DNA of 64,000 nucleotides from Ahaetulla prasina (GCF_028640845.1 NC_080540.1:263223958-263287957); one strand, 5' to 3'; positions 9,876 through 22,881 are shown, counted from the first letter of the stretch. Program-made: numbers and translations. Notes: a model not told the origin generated them from the letters alone.

Positions 9876-12800
9876 ATTATTATAATTATATAATTTAATA
9901 TATTTTATGAGAAAATATGTTTTTTCCTTGAAATAGATATTTTAAAATGGACCTTTAATACCTTTTTTTTTTTTTGCAAAAATATACATTATATTCAAGA
10001 ATCAGATATGATTGAATGGAACTAAAAAATAAAAAAAATGAAGGTGATAATGCGGTTTTTATAATGCTGTAGTACCTGCCATTTTGGATCACTTCACCTC
10101 CTGTGGCAGATTCCTCTGGATTTATTATAAATGATTTATTATTAACTGATTTTTTATTTTTTTGAATTAACTTCAGTTTTCTTGAAATAGTTACATTCAA
10201 TATCTAATATAATATTCAATATCTAGTTATAAAATTAAACTGACTTGAGTATTTCTTCTTCCCAAAAAATATGGAATACACATAATTTTTACATATTATA
10301 AAAGCAGAAGTCAGTAGAACTAGTCTATATGCAGAAATATAAGGCATTTCAATATTCATGTTGCTAAAAGTATTCCATTCTCCTATTAAACTACTTTCTT
10401 TCCTTCTTTTCAGTGACAATAAACTTTTTCAAAGGAACATGGAAAAGAAAGCCTGAATTCAGATTTTCAAGCCTCCTAAACTAGTGATTGGCACTATCAA
10501 ATCTACCTCTGTCAAACTAACTGTATTAACCATCTTTTAGAATTTATGTATAAAGATTTAATCCACACCATGGATGTTGCCAGGTGCTGGCAAGGCCTAA
10601 TTCAGGACATCTTCTCCAAGTCACTTGGCCTCTCCAGATGGAGGCCTGAAATTATGTACAGAATGGTCAGTTCTTGGTCTCTAGTCTTAGTCGCAGATAG
10701 TTCGACTTTGTGTCAAACATAAACCCTTGAATTATTATAAATATTTTTAAAAATCTAAAAGTTGAAATGAACTTTGGATATTGTATTTATATTTGACAAA
10801 CTAAAATAGACTCCTTTGGGTGGGGGGAGAGAATGCCAGGAAAAATGTGTAACATATTTTCCCTTGATAAAAAATGCAAAAAGATTAAAAGTACTTTTGA
10901 GACATATGTATACCCTTCTGTTGACTGACAGCTGTAATGGCAATACAACCTCATGAGGTAACTTCTTTTATTCCTCCTAAAGAATAAATAAAGATAAGGA
11001 ACATGCAAACCACAGTATATGCAAATTGCATATTATAATATACATATAGAAGGACATATACATAGAATTCTTTTTCCAGGAAGTCATACTTTAGTTTTAG
11101 GTTCAGCTGCTACAAAAGGAGGTAGAAACTGAGATTAGCCTATCAATGATAGTCCATTTAACAGTATGAAGTTAGAAATGAATTTCTTTTTCAATGTGAT
11201 ATAGTTTAAAACCCTAAAAATTAGATTGGATTTGGGAATGGGTGGGGCTTTCCTTCCCTTTAGAGAGATACTCTCTCTCTCTCCCTCCCTCTCTCCCTCT
11301 CTCCCTCTCTCTCTCTTTTAACATCTGAAAGTTGTATTGTGTTTTCAAGAAGTGCCAATACTCTGAAAAGTAGAAGTTTCTATTATGGCCCTTCCTGGAG
11401 CCCCCATGCACCTACATGATGTTGCCTGATAATTCCAAGTAGCATAGAAATTGAGTCTATATCCTTCATAGATCCTGATACTATCATTTTTCTTTTAATA
11501 TTAAAAGTGAGGCCTAAGAAAGTTTAAGTAGTAAATACCAACCACATTTGCCTACAGTATGTGTCATTTATAGAGAAGGTATAGAAAGCTAGCTGGATTC
11601 ATTCTCACTAGTGTCCCTTCTCAATCAGTTGGGGATTTTCAAAATACATAATTTACTCCCTCTAAGAATTTCAGGGAGAATGCGTTTTCATTTTTAAGCA
11701 TGAAGAGAAAAGGGAGGAAAGATGCTCAACATTCAAAGATTCAACTATTTTAAGAATGGAGAAACTCAAAGTGGAATAACATAAGATTAACTCCTGGGAG
11801 GGGAAAAGAGGAAGAAGGTAAAAGTGCTTGGAGTGCATTTTAGTTAAATAAGACTGTTGGAGAGCTTCAAGTGCAGAGAATAGGAATCATCTCATATCTT
11901 TTAGCACTCTCTGGGCTCTATTTATTGTAACTAGTGGTTTGAGAAGACTAAACAAAAAATACACCCATGGACTGAACCCTGGAAGAGGTAATTCATTTAG
12001 AGATTCAATAAGCAGACTAGCATGAAGCTGTTGCACAGAAAACTTTAGCTGTGAGGAGAAGTGATAGCTAAAATCAAAACACAAAGCCTGACTTTCTTAT
12101 AAGAAAGAGAAAGAGAAAAAAGACAGTTAAATTTGTGTTTGCTGAATGAAAGGTAGTATTTTTGCAAACTAGCTAACTTAAAACTAAAAAGAACAGTATT
12201 AGGGAAAGATGTGTGTTTTTACATCTTATTTTTTTTTAACTTCCTCTGGGGCTTAGTATTATGTTTAGAGGGCCACAATGAAAGTTTCAAGCCTACCTCT
12301 TGCTTGCAGAAACATACAAGAATGACTCAAAACTGGGGATAATCAAAACATTTCTATGTACAGATTATTATGCTTTTCTGAACTCGGGAAAATAGAGGCT
12401 CATCTGAGGTAGGACTAAAAACATTGGGATGTGCATGTAAAAGTGTGCAACTGTCATTCAATGAAGCTGAAGAAGTAAAGTTCCAGAAAGTATTAAAGCT
12501 TCAATCCTTATCATTTGCACAATACACACCAAGGAAAGCCTTACAATTTAACTGAGCAGGTAAAGCATTTAGCAATTGGCTTACATTACATTTGGCTAAA
12601 ATATAGTTAGTAGTATGACACCCGTGAATGCCAGAGAGCCTATAATGCTTCTACATGAGTCCTGCAAGATCTTAAAATTAAATTAAAATGAATTATAATA
12701 AGCATGTGATCTTTTTAATAATTTTTGGCACCTGATTGCACCATGATCCCTCTGCATGAAGATGTTATCCCTAGCCTTGAATTAGACCTTTTTTATCAAC

Positions 12801-15507
12801 ATGGCAGACACATTTATAGGAACAGAACAAGAACAGAGCCCAAAAATTAAATAGTGGAGAAACATGCCGTATTTCTGAGATGAAACAAACAAAAACATTC
12901 ATTGCATTTGTGGGGAACTCCAAAGTTTAACAAGAAAGGACTGACCACTTCTCCTTAAGATTGTTTTGCCATCTAATTGCTACAGATAATTTTTCTACTG
13001 ATTCAGAGAAAATTTACTTAACTTACTCTTGATCTCTTAAAGAGAGAAGTGGGGTTGGGAGATATAATTTAAGTATTAAGTACTCCTTTTCATATTCTAA
13101 TTCTTCAAGCACATTTGGATTCCCCATAGCTGTAGGAAGACAGGGATATACCACTTTAAGAAGACAGGGATATCCATATAGCTTTTACATCATCTATGGC
13201 TTGTCCAAAGCAAAATATATCCCCCCCCCTGTACTTGAGTGAAAATTTAGAAAGCTTGTAATGTAATGCAACTTCTTAACTGAGATGTTAGTATGATGTA
13301 GTTGAAATCTTGTTTCATGTTGTTTTGCACTTGCTGGTTTCAGTTCAAAACAGATTAAAAAACCAAATGATTATGGGAAAAACCAGAAAAGAATTTATGG
13401 GTGCAATGATGATGCAAATATTAGAGGTCGCTATGTGTCAGTGATACTTGTTAAGTACGGCCAGGTCACATGCTTCACACGTTGGTTTAACGTTTTTCTT
13501 TGTTTCTTTTTTCCTTCTAGAAATAGATTCAATGGTGAAAAGGCAAAGCCACAGTTGCCAGTTTGTAAACTGTTGTGGTTTCTGACAAGGCCTTCAGACT
13601 CACACAGAAGTCTACCAGATAATAAAGTCAAACTATTTCAGTTCCTGTGTGTGTCCATCTGCTCTTCTGTTTGATTCTGGTTATCACACAAAAAGTACAA
13701 TAGTGGTTAAAAACTTAAAAAGGAGGGGGAGGGGAATTTACAGTTCTTACTGATGGCCTCTTTGTGATTAATGTCATTACTTCCTCATAATTTAGAAAAT
13801 CAGTAAACTTAGGGCATTTGTGAGAATGTATGGGGCTTCTACTCTGGTCAAAACCAGTAAATGTCTCCATTCACTTTTACATCTTATTAGTTGCAAAAGG
13901 AGTCAAATGGATTGATCTCATTTGAATTCTTGGCTATGAATTCCTCAAAGTCAAAATAGCTGAAAACACCTGATATTTGTAAGATATAGAATATTTGCTT
14001 TACTGCATGAAATAAAACAAACCTCCAAATTATTTCTTTAGAATACAAGTATCCATTTGCTTCTTTTATCAGAAGGATGGTCTAACACCCCTTAGAACAT
14101 CTGTATGACCTATCTGGAATCAAAGGACATTCTTGGAAACGTAAATGAAGGTGGGATTGCTATTTAATGCTACTTTGCATTTATTAACATTAAAATATTG
14201 TAATATATTAATTAAAGAAAGAATATATATATATGTTTTCTGAGGTTTTCGCGGGTGTTTGTATGTAGGTCTGTGGGAAAGAGAAAATGTGTTAGGAATT
14301 CATTTATACTTTGGTGTATTTGGTATTCCAAAGTATTTGTTCCACGAAGAATAATGCCACAAACCTGTTGTCTTGGCAAAAATATTTGAAATTTGGAAAC
14401 AGATAGAAGTCCCTAAAGACAAATTCTTTTCTTGGACTCCCCTAGGTAATGGAGCAATTTATTTGTAATCTTCTTATGGTTAGCCTCCTAACTGGGGCAG
14501 GAAAAAGTATTTCTTCTACCAAGTTAGACTTACTCAGAGTCAAACTATCATACCTGCAATCATTATGAATATCCAAATTTCTCATTTGCTACTATTACTT
14601 TTATTTGTAATTATTCAAAAATATTTCACATTCTACCCAACTGTTTATATGGCTGTTTCTTCTCTCCTCTGTTTTTATTTAAGAAGACAAAAACCATGCA
14701 ACTGAACAAGACAAATACAAATATTTTAGACTGAACTTTACACTTAAAATATCTTTCCTTCTTTCAATCTACCTTTCGGCAAACCTCTGCTTTTTTTTCT
14801 AAACAAAAAACTGAAAAATAACTGATCTCTATTTCTCATCTTTTGAAACATTTCTAAAGATCTAACTACCGTTAGCAAATAATCCATGTGACAAATACAA
14901 TTTGCATATTCAAAAGATTACCAGCTCAATATGGTGAGTCCCATCACTATGGAAGAACACTTAATGCAATTTTTAAAACATTCATCTCTAAAATTATGGC
15001 TAAGCACTTCAGCTCATCAGCCATACAAAACATTTTAGTGTGTTTTTACCGACTGTAGATAAGCAAGCAACTGAGTGAAAAACAACACTGAACTCATTGG
15101 CTCAAGATATATATGTATATACATGAGTTCTCAAATGCCTACTAGTGCAAGATAATTCAGGGAGCGAAATACTCATCTGATCTTGCATAAACTGATATTA
15201 ATCTCATGCTTATTTAAACAAATCAAGGTCTGTTTAGAAAGCTAGTCTAGCACTTCTGATTGGCTTCTCAGTGGCTGCATTTCCTGAATTTTACTTTTTA
15301 AGCCCCTACAAAGAGAATATTCTAAAACCTATGACTGCAGTCTTATATAATGAATAAAAGTTCTATAGAATAGAAGCTTATACAAATATACACAAAATAT
15401 ACACATGACTTGGAATCAATTTCAGGAACTGGTTTTCTTTTATTTAATGGCATGTGCTTCTTTGTAATATAAAGTTTATCATAGTTTATCATAAATCATA
15501 GTTTAGA
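9876..15507. other. anonymous AT-rich DNA
   Basis: Long stretch without a recognisable gene. It holds a CT-rich run at 11271-11317, a C9 run near 13223 and poly-A/T runs. A tract near 13500 ending 'ttccttctag' looks like a splice acceptor, but the downstream frame resembles nothing I know. Confidence 0.45.
11271..11317. repeat. (CT)n-rich microsatellite
   Basis: Imperfect CT/CCCT run of about 47 bp. Confidence 0.9.
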
Positions 15508-15628
15508 CCGGCCTTTTGCAAATCTTAGATATGTAGACTTCAAGTCCCAGAATTCTCACTAATGGCTGGAAATTCTGGAACTTTAAAGTTTGTGTATTTG
15601 GATGGTACCAAGATTGAGGAAGGCTTGT
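15508..15628. mobile_element. palindromic hAT-like remnant
   Basis: Inverted arms around 'cttcaagtcccagaattct' and 'ggaaattctggaactttaaag', the same design as the palindromic elements at 9640 and 63277. No clean 8-bp duplication is visible and the boundaries are approximate. Confidence 0.4.
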
Positions 15629-17872
15629 TAGAACTATTAATCTAATCATTCTAATAGTTCTATTGATGAGGGTAGGGGAAGTGGACAAATGCCTTTGGTG
15701 GACCTTACTCTTAAGTGAACCCAAATCCTTAGCATTGTTGGTAATCTATTAGTGTCTGTACCTGTTGGCAATCTACTGGTATCAGGTAGCAATAGGAAAT
15801 AGTTGATCACCTAATAAATTGAAACAGGTAATTTTTTTTTTCTTACCATCTATCATGTAAGTTGAGAAGAGAGTCAAAACCCATAAAGACAGCAAGAAAG
15901 AGGAGGAAGCTCAAAACCTCCCATTACATTATCCAGTCTCACCTATCAGGTTCACAATGATGCAAACTCTTCAAAACATCCCAGGAAAGAAGAAAAAAAT
16001 CTAATTTTGAATATTCTTATTTTTTTTTACAAAGAATAGTGTAAGCTGCCAAAGGTGATGAAAGTCAAAGTAAGAATTGCATGGTTCATATCAGCTATAC
16101 ATGGCACAGAATACTGTACTGAAATAACAGTTTCCCCAGCTTTTTCTCTCTATGGTGTGAGAAACAACAAAATGTTTGCAAGATTCATTTTGCCAAAGGG
16201 AGGGGAGAATTCACTACCACTACACCATGGTAGACAATTTTTGCCAGGATTGTAGATTTTATCAGAAATAGAAATATGAAGCCTGGGATGGGGATAGAAA
16301 GATAAATGTTTTGTTTTTGTTTAATTAAAATTCAAAGAAAAACACCCCTTTTCCCCTTTCAAACTTTCTTACCTTTGTAAGGAAACTTTTGATTCTTGCC
16401 CCTCTCCATGTGCTCTATATTTATTTAAATTCTAGAAAAATGGAAGCTAATCACCACATGTACTTAAGCTTTCTATATCAACATCAAAGTACAATATAGG
16501 GGATAACAGTGAGAAAGTTCATTGTTACTGTCTTTTCTAAATTATGCCTATATGTTTCAGACTAGGTCAGATTTTTGTTGTTAAGGGTTTTTTTTTCATG
16601 GCCTTTTTGTGGTCTGAATATGCCCCTCTGGGGACCCAAGGTAAGATTTGCTGGAACTTCAGCTGGAGCTAGGGAAATGCACACAAATAAATACCATTTC
16701 TCCATGTTTCAATGGAAGCATTTCTTAATCATGTCACTTTTAGATTAATTGTTAGGGATTATCAAAGAGACAGCAGGTGGTGGAGATGATTTAGAAATTG
16801 CAAAATTGATGTTATCTTGGTGATTGACATCCTATTAGTGCAGCATACATTTCCTGTTTGTCAGGAATGTAATATCTGAACATTTTGTGATAATATCTAA
16901 CAATATTTTGGAAAGAAGAAGCTATTGGCTGGCAACGGCTTAACAAGATGAAAGTCTTTTGTTCTCTTGCAAGACATCCAGAAATCATGTATGCAGATTC
17001 CAAATTTCCTGCCAGTAAAGCAGCTGCTGTTGCCTGTTACTACTATTCTCTTGAACTGATAATCATTTCTCAGTGTCCTGGTATTGTGTTGGCCATACAA
17101 ACAACACAAAGTCAAAAATGACCTGGAAGGAAACTAATCAGAATATTTTAAAAAACCACTTGTCAGTTTGTGAGGAACATTTGTATGCTCGTTTTAAGAT
17201 TGATTCCTTTTCTTTTTTGGCCAGGCAATTCCATCTGTTCTGATTTGGGTTCTTCAAATCATTCTTTGTAATATGGTGATACTTCAACAATGCTAAATCT
17301 AGAGTCATTCTTTAGACAAGGGATTGATGTTCCCAATTTCACTTTTACTTTGAATTAATATATTGGACACCAAATTAGTTTTCTAAATGCATACTACCTA
17401 TTGTTTAAATATCTGAAAGTGATTATTATTGCAATTATTTCTTTAGATTCCTCATTTTCACTGCTTTTTAACAGTGAATCTTATATTTAAGATGCCTAAG
17501 GCTACCATCTCAAACATTGCTTGGAATAGTCCTTATATGGTTACCAAAGGATCAGTTTAGTTGGCTGAAATATTAGTGTATCCAAGAAGTTTTATTGGAC
17601 TAACAGTATCTTCACATGCTCATTAGTTGCCTATTTATATCTATAATATGTGCACACGCTGTTGTGTATGTGTGCAATAACATTGGATGGAAGCCATGAC
17701 AGTGTTTTCTAAAAATCACAAAAATCTTCCCATAAAAGGGAGTCAGAGTTGGATTCCATACTGTATCATTTTCAAATGAATTTATTTATAAATCCATTCT
17801 ATTTTTATATTAAACGGCTTTTTTTTAAAAAAAGTTCCATATTGTCATTTGCATTTAAATATTATTTAAATG
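15629..17872. other. anonymous AT-rich DNA
   Basis: No repeat family or gene recognised. Confidence 0.45.
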
Positions 17873-17880
17873 CATTTTTT

Positions 17881-17982
17881 CAGCTGATTGCACTAGATTC
17901 TGATTTTTATATTTGTCTGGGAGCTGTAGATCCTGCTATCATACTTCGAAATGCCAACCAAACAGTATCTAATGGAACCTAG
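17881..17982 (+). other. weak candidate exon-like open segment
   Basis: A pyrimidine-rich stretch ending 'gcattttttcag' is followed by 33 sense codons (LIALDSDFYICLGAVDP and onward, finishing NQTVSNGT) and then TAG. The composition is more protein-like than neighbouring frames, and the last residues include an N-glycosylation-type NQT. I do not recognise a family. There is no second exon or conservation evidence, so chance is the default explanation. Confidence 0.12.
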
Positions 17983-18903
17983 AGGAAGATTGAGTTAAGA
18001 GTTCTGTGTATGGCAAAACTTAAGACTTCTCTGATTCCAAATGCCAAAATTAGAGCAACCTACAGGTAGGATTTCTTTGGTCACTGGCTGCAGGTCTGCT
18101 AGATCAAACTTCTGTAATTCCTATTGCAGAATTGTTGTCTGTTAACCATAATTACCTCTGCAGGCTTACTTATAAGTTACCTATAAATTGAAAATATGTT
18201 TCCTATTATTTTCTTTGTAATCAGGTTAAAATGATGTTACATTAGAGGCATGTTTTGATACAGCCTTCACATAAGTATTTGCTGTTCAACTTTTTGTCTC
18301 ATGCTTGTGAATGTATCTGCTGATCACATCACTGACCAGTTGAAAGTAAAGCAAAAAGTAAAATAAAGTTTTTGGCACCAAAAACTACTGCTGTCTTTTA
18401 AAAAACAAATGTATTGAATGTTAATTTGACCATACAAACCCAAAATGTAAACTAAAAAGTACTGCTACACAGGAAGAGTTAACATGTATAAAGCATTTCC
18501 TGTCAATGTCACCACAAGTACAGTTACTCAGGGCTCAGTTTTATTGTATATCAATGCTTCTCCTTTCTCTTCTTTTGGAGAGGTCTATCATTTATTGGGA
18601 TCAGACTGTATGAAATGTAGGTCATACATTTTGAATGTAAAAAGCCTCTCATCTGCAATTAATAATTCAGGCAGGGAGTGAGATGAACGAGATCTACCTT
18701 AAATTTGGAAAAGTTCTGTTAATCAAAGGACTTATAGTGGGCTAGATCTAAAGTGGTCAATTTTTGGGTGGCTGAAGACCAGACAAAACTTTTTGAGTTT
18801 TGTAGTAACACAACACTGGAAGAGATGATACAAAGTAGGCAGATAATATTACACATATGAATAGCATTAGAATTTCAATTTAGGAGAGAATCTTTTAATT
18901 ACA
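17983..18903. other. anonymous DNA
   Basis: No repeat family or gene recognised. Confidence 0.45.
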
Positions 18904-18911
18904 AATAAAAG

Positions 18912-19249
18912 CAGAGGTTGGCTTCACATAATTTAACAACCGGTTAGCCTAGCACAGAACCAAAAATATGCATGCGCCTTCCATGCTTTGCCCATGCATG
19001 TACCTTCCACGCTTGTGCATGGCTTCAAACACACAGCAATTTCCTGCTCACAGCTTTTAGCACACCTTCTCGGGCAGCCATGGTGAGTAAAGTGAGCGAG
19101 GTGCGGAAATCAGCTGGGCTGCATGGGTGGGGAGAGCGAGCCAAAGAGTGAAATATATAGGATGGGTTACTGCCAGGTGAGTGAGCAGGCCAGCCGGTGG
19201 TCAGAACTACCAGTTCTCCCAAACTGGTCCAAATCAGCAGCAGCCTCTG
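18912..19249. mobile_element. hAT-type MITE, family C
   Basis: Left end CAGAGGTTGGCTTCAC; the right end reads GCAGCCTCTG, giving a short inverted repeat CAGAGGYTG. Flanks AATAAAAG at 18904-18911 and 19250-19257 are identical, a perfect 8-bp duplication. Subterminal 'atttaacaaccggtta' resembles family A (22070 and others), so the families may be related. The interior is fairly GC-rich with repeated 'catgc' motifs and no coding capacity. Confidence 0.8.
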
Positions 19250-19506
19250 AATAAAAGCCTATTTTAAGCCTACTTTTAGGAACTGCATCAAGCTTACTTA
19301 GAAATTTAGTTAGTTGTGACTTCTGCTGACTTCAGAAATGATCCATGTAGTTTTCTTGACAACACTTTCAGAAGTGGTTTTTCATATTTTCTTCCTTGGG
19401 ATAAAGGCATATGATTGGCCCCCAAATCACCAAATAAGTTAAGCCTAAGGCAGTTCTAGAGTTCCCAGTTTCGCTGCTTCTAATCCGGTGTTTTTAACCC
19501 TATACC

Positions 19507-19665
19507 AGGGGTGTGAAACTGGTGGCCTGCAGGCCAGATACATTATGCACAGACTACACCTACCCCAGCTCCGTGAATGGGAAAAATGTTGCAAAACATC
19601 ATGTAATGGCAACATGATGCCACGAGCTTGGTGTCTTACACCAACCAGGCTACTAGGCTTCTATT
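19507..19665. mobile_element. hAT-like fragment (CAGGGGTGT end)
   Basis: Begins CAGGGGTGTGAAACTGGTGG after CCCTATAC, the same end type as the element at 40354. The opposite end and its duplication could not be placed. Confidence 0.45.
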
Positions 19666-20533
19666 TTTCAACTGTTTCCAAGCTTAAATGGTAGGAAACC
19701 ACAATGCCAACTTTTGACAAAAAATTACTATAGGGAATTACAGAATTGTGACATACAGCTTTAGGTTTACTATTCTTAGCTTAGGCATTCATGTAGTTTA
19801 ATATGACCTAAAGAGGTTTCATGAGTTTTTATGAGAAGCACTGACCCAGGACTTCATATACATAAAATAGACAAGCAAGTGATAAACTGTCCCTAAGTTA
19901 TTTATATTCTATGGGGATATTCATTTCTATCTAGCTTCAAGATTTATAACCACATCTTGTTCTCGACCTTCATTATTTGGATAAGCATTGTGCTTAAAAA
20001 GAAACATTAAATATTCATCCTTTTAATGGTTGTAGTAAATTGTCAGCCATTTAAGCACTTTTAAGCACCAAGCTCTTTTTCACCAACACAAATATCTGCT
20101 TATGAACTGCAGGCTTGATACTTGCTTTAGTCTATTAAAGGCCCCTTAATTTGGCCAGAACAAAGTAGAAGGCCTTAAAATGGGAATGAATTATATTTAC
20201 ATTCATCTTATGGCTCCAATAATATGCAGCAGTGAATATTTTACTGGAAAGGAATAAGCCATTCTTAATGGACAAAAAAAGTTTTGTATGATCCTTCCAG
20301 CTTAGTATTTATTAGCAGAAATCCTCATCTATCCATCTGTTTTTAGGAAATACTTATCACCATTTTCCCCTTCCTTTTTAAAAGTAATATATGGCATTGT
20401 TAGAGTTTTGGTAAACTGGGTTCCCTGTTCTGGAATTCTTTGTCTTTTCATCAATATTATCTGTCAGGTTTCCTATCCATCACTTTGTTTAGCAAACTAG
20501 CAAACCTCAAATATACACAGTTTCAAAATTAAC
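19666..20533. other. anonymous AT-rich DNA
   Basis: No gene or repeat recognised before the gypsy LTR. Confidence 0.45.
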
Positions 20534-20740
20534 TGTTAAGTTGGGTGAAAGAAGAGACTGGAAACAGGTTTCAGACAACAGGTCTTTATTGGATAACTAT
20601 GTACAATCCAGCAGCTTGCCTCCCTGACAGCTTGCCCTTATATAGGGAGCTGTCAAGAGAGTTCAACTAATCACATTTGAGTATTCTTCCCAAACACCGG
20701 ACTTGAGAGACACCAGACTTCAGGCTGTCAGTATCTAACA
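20534..20740 (-). repeat. gypsy LTR (3' LTR of the minus-strand element)
   Basis: 207 bp with TG...CA ends, highly similar to the LTR at 22675-22881. It contains a TATA-like 'cttatatagggag' read from the plus strand. Differences from its partner include small indels and substitutions, so insertion is not very recent. Confidence 0.9.
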
Positions 20741-21179
20741 CCCTTACCCTCTTAGTTAGAACAATCCACTCTGCATACATAGTCACGCAAGTAGTCAGGG
20801 CGTTTACAGGTCCTTCCAAACTTGCGCAGCTCAGTAGGTGTGGTGGCAGTGGTCTGAGAGGTAGTGCCTGCTGTTGCATCCTGGTCCACCCATGGAAACA
20901 CCTGGAACTTTTCAGGTGGGGCCTTGGGCTTGGCTGGAACTGGTTTGTGTCACTGGATTCCTGGTTCTTCAGGTGCGCATTCCATCTCCATCGGACTTGA
21001 GTCTGCTAAGGAGGGAGGATATTTCAGCTCAGTATTGTTTGGTTCTTGGGTTTCTGTGTTAGGTAGAGGCGGCTGTGTAGTTGGTCTATGTGCTTTCTCC
21101 ATTGGCACCCATCGTCTAATCTAACAATGTACAACCTGGGGCCTGTTACTTTTTCTATTTTCCCTAGTAGCTATAGGGG

Positions 21180-21700
21180 TCCTTCGGCAAAGTTTTTTGT
21201 GAACACCAGGTTCCGATGCTAAAGGACCTGGCACTGCAGATTGGTTCTTTTACTGTTTCTGGAACATAGTTCGGGTGAAGCTGGTCTAAGACTGACTGAA
21301 GCTGGTGACCCATTAATAGTTCAGCCGGGCTTCTCCCTGTTGTCACGCTGGGCGTTATGTGCTGGTACAGGAGGAATTTATCTACCCAGGCTTGCCAATC
21401 CCCAGGTCCTAATCTGCCCAAGGCTTCCTTGGCACCATCCTTTCATCCATACCATTGCTGGCCGGATGAAAGGGCACTGTGGGGGGCATGTCATATGCCC
21501 TGGTCTGCCAGGAAACCCTCAATCTGGATGGCTTTAAATTGTGGACCATTATCTGACAGAATGACATCAGGTAGGCCGTGCATAGCAAATAACTTCCTTA
21601 ATACCCTAATTACTGTATCTGCAGTGTCATGCCCATCAGGTTGATCTCCAGCCATTTGGAATACGCATCCACAACCACTAGGAATGTTTGGCCATGGAAG
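21180..21700 (-). pseudogene. gypsy integrase remnant
   Basis: Minus-strand frames contain HGLPDVILSDNGPQFKAI, which matches the second catalytic-Asp block (DNGPQF) of retroelement integrases. Farther down come VDKFLLYQHITPSVTTGRSP and AELLMGHQLQSVLDQL, the C-terminal GRSPAELL region common to gypsy integrases. Stops and a frame change separate the pieces. The zinc-binding N-terminus is missing because the internal deletion begins upstream of it. Confidence 0.8.
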
Positions 21701-21779
21701 TTGCTGCCCCCCATAGCTGGCACATGATTGCCATTTGCTTTCTTGCTCCATGGGCCTCCTTCTTTCTGTGTGATGGACC

Positions 21780-22574
21780 TCGTCCTCGGTAGCCTCGGAT
21801 TCTTTGTCCTGGTAGTGTCCTTTGTGCACAGTGGCTGTAGATTTTACTGTCGATGGGGCTGTGGTGAACTTCTGGAGTGATTCAGCTGCCCTGTTAGATG
21901 ACTCAATGGCCCTTGCTTCATCTAAGGCAACCTGTGGAGTCAGATTTGTTTTGGCTAGGAGCCTTCGTTGCAGGTGGAAGTATTGTACCTCGCAGATGAG
22001 TTGATCTAAAAAGATACCATTTAAGTCTCTAAACTCACAGTAGGCAGCGGCTTTCTGAAGTGCTGCAATCAGTGGTGGGATTCAAATAATTTAACAACCG
22101 GTTCTCTGCCCTAATGATTTCTTCCAACAACCAGTTCATCAAACTGCTCAGAAAGTTAACAACAGGTTCTCCCGAAGTGGTGTGAACTGGATGAATCCCA
22201 CCACTGGCTGCAATATATTGATTGATGGATTCGCCATCCCTCTGCATTTAGTGCCAGAATTCATAGCGTCACACTATCCTGGATGGGGCCGGAGCATAGT
22301 GAGTCTTCAGTGCGTTCTGAAGCACTTGCCATGGTACGGATTGCACCGGAGTTTGTTCAGACAGAGACTCTGCCATGTTGAACATGTTGTAGCCGCAATG
22401 ACTGAAAAATAATGCCCTTTTCTGGTTGTCTGATAACCCAAGGAGATCATTTGCTTCCATGAAGCACTCGAATTGAGTCATATAAATGTCCCAGTGCTCT
22501 TTTGTTGGCTTGAAGGGCATAGGTGGGTGGAACACAGACATTCTTGCCACTTTTCGCTCATTCAAATTTGGCAC
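21780..22574 (-). pseudogene. gypsy gag remnant interrupted by a MITE
   Basis: The minus-strand frame begins near 22574. It carries KEHWDIYMTQFECFMEAND, LSDNQKRALFFSHCG and LQNALKTHYAP, matching the gag at 29910 block for block. Past the MITE at 22070-22206 it continues with CEFRDLNGIFLDQLICEVQ and LDEARAIESS, typical gag C-terminal sequence. A stop at the 22270 region and the insertion break the frame. The zinc knuckle is not seen and is probably inside the deletion. Confidence 0.8.
22070..22206 (+). mobile_element. hAT-type MITE, family A, copy 1
   Basis: 137 bp with perfect 14-bp terminal inverted repeats (CAGTGGTGGGATTC / GAATCCCACCACTG) and identical flanks GCTGCAAT at 22062-22069 and 22207-22214. 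The body has TTAACAACCGGTTCTC-type subterminal motifs. It is inserted in the gag region of a gypsy element, so it is younger than that element. Confidence 0.95.
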
Positions 22575-22656
22575 GCAAAATGACCACCGTTCCTTCTCAT
22601 CCGCCTGGCTGGATGTTTTGTTATCAGCTCTTTCTGCCTCAGTTCTCCTTCACAAA

Positions 22657-22673
22657 TCCCACCTTCATCACCA
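22657..22673 (-). promoter_or_regulatory. putative primer-binding site of the gypsy element
   Basis: On the minus strand it reads TGGTGATGAAGGTGGGA, one base after the 5' LTR. The TGG start fits pairing with a tRNA CCA end. The same 17 bases follow the 5' LTR of the other gypsy at 29804-29820. I could not identify the tRNA. Confidence 0.7.
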
Positions 22674-22674
22674 G

Positions 22675-22881
22675 TGTTAAGTTGGGTGAGTGAAGAGACT
22701 AGAAACAGGCTTCAAACAACAGCTTCTTATTGGATAACTATGTACAATCCAGCAGCTTGCCTCCCTGACAGCTTGCCCTTATATAGGGAGCTGTCAGGGA
22801 GTTCAACCAATCACGTTTAAGTATTCTTCCCACTCAAACACCGGACCTGAGAGAAACCCTTCAGGCTGTCAGTATCTAACA
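22675..22881 (-). repeat. gypsy LTR (5' LTR of the minus-strand element)
   Basis: 207 bp, TG...CA ends, pair of the LTR at 20534-20740. Confidence 0.9.

Larger units (their letters stand above)
20534..22881 (-). mobile_element. Ty3/gypsy LTR element, internally deleted
   Basis: Minus-strand element of about 2.35 kb bounded by two 207-bp LTRs. Next to its 5' LTR is a primer-binding-type sequence (22657-22673). Inside are a gag-like region (22574 down to about 21780) and an integrase-like region (about 21700 down to 21180). Protease, reverse transcriptase and RNase H are absent, so gag runs almost directly into integrase. Flanks TTAAC (20529-20533) and CTAAC (22882-22886) match at 4 of 5. A family-A MITE sits in gag. 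It cannot encode its own replication. Confidence 0.88.

Noticed and set aside
13435..13674. 79-codon frame after a splice-acceptor-like 'ttccttctag'
   Set aside because: The translated sequence resembles no family and the start is arbitrary; evidence is too thin.
19507..19665. Calling this a complete hAT element
   Set aside because: Only the left CAGGGGTGT end is visible; no right end or 8-bp duplication could be placed.
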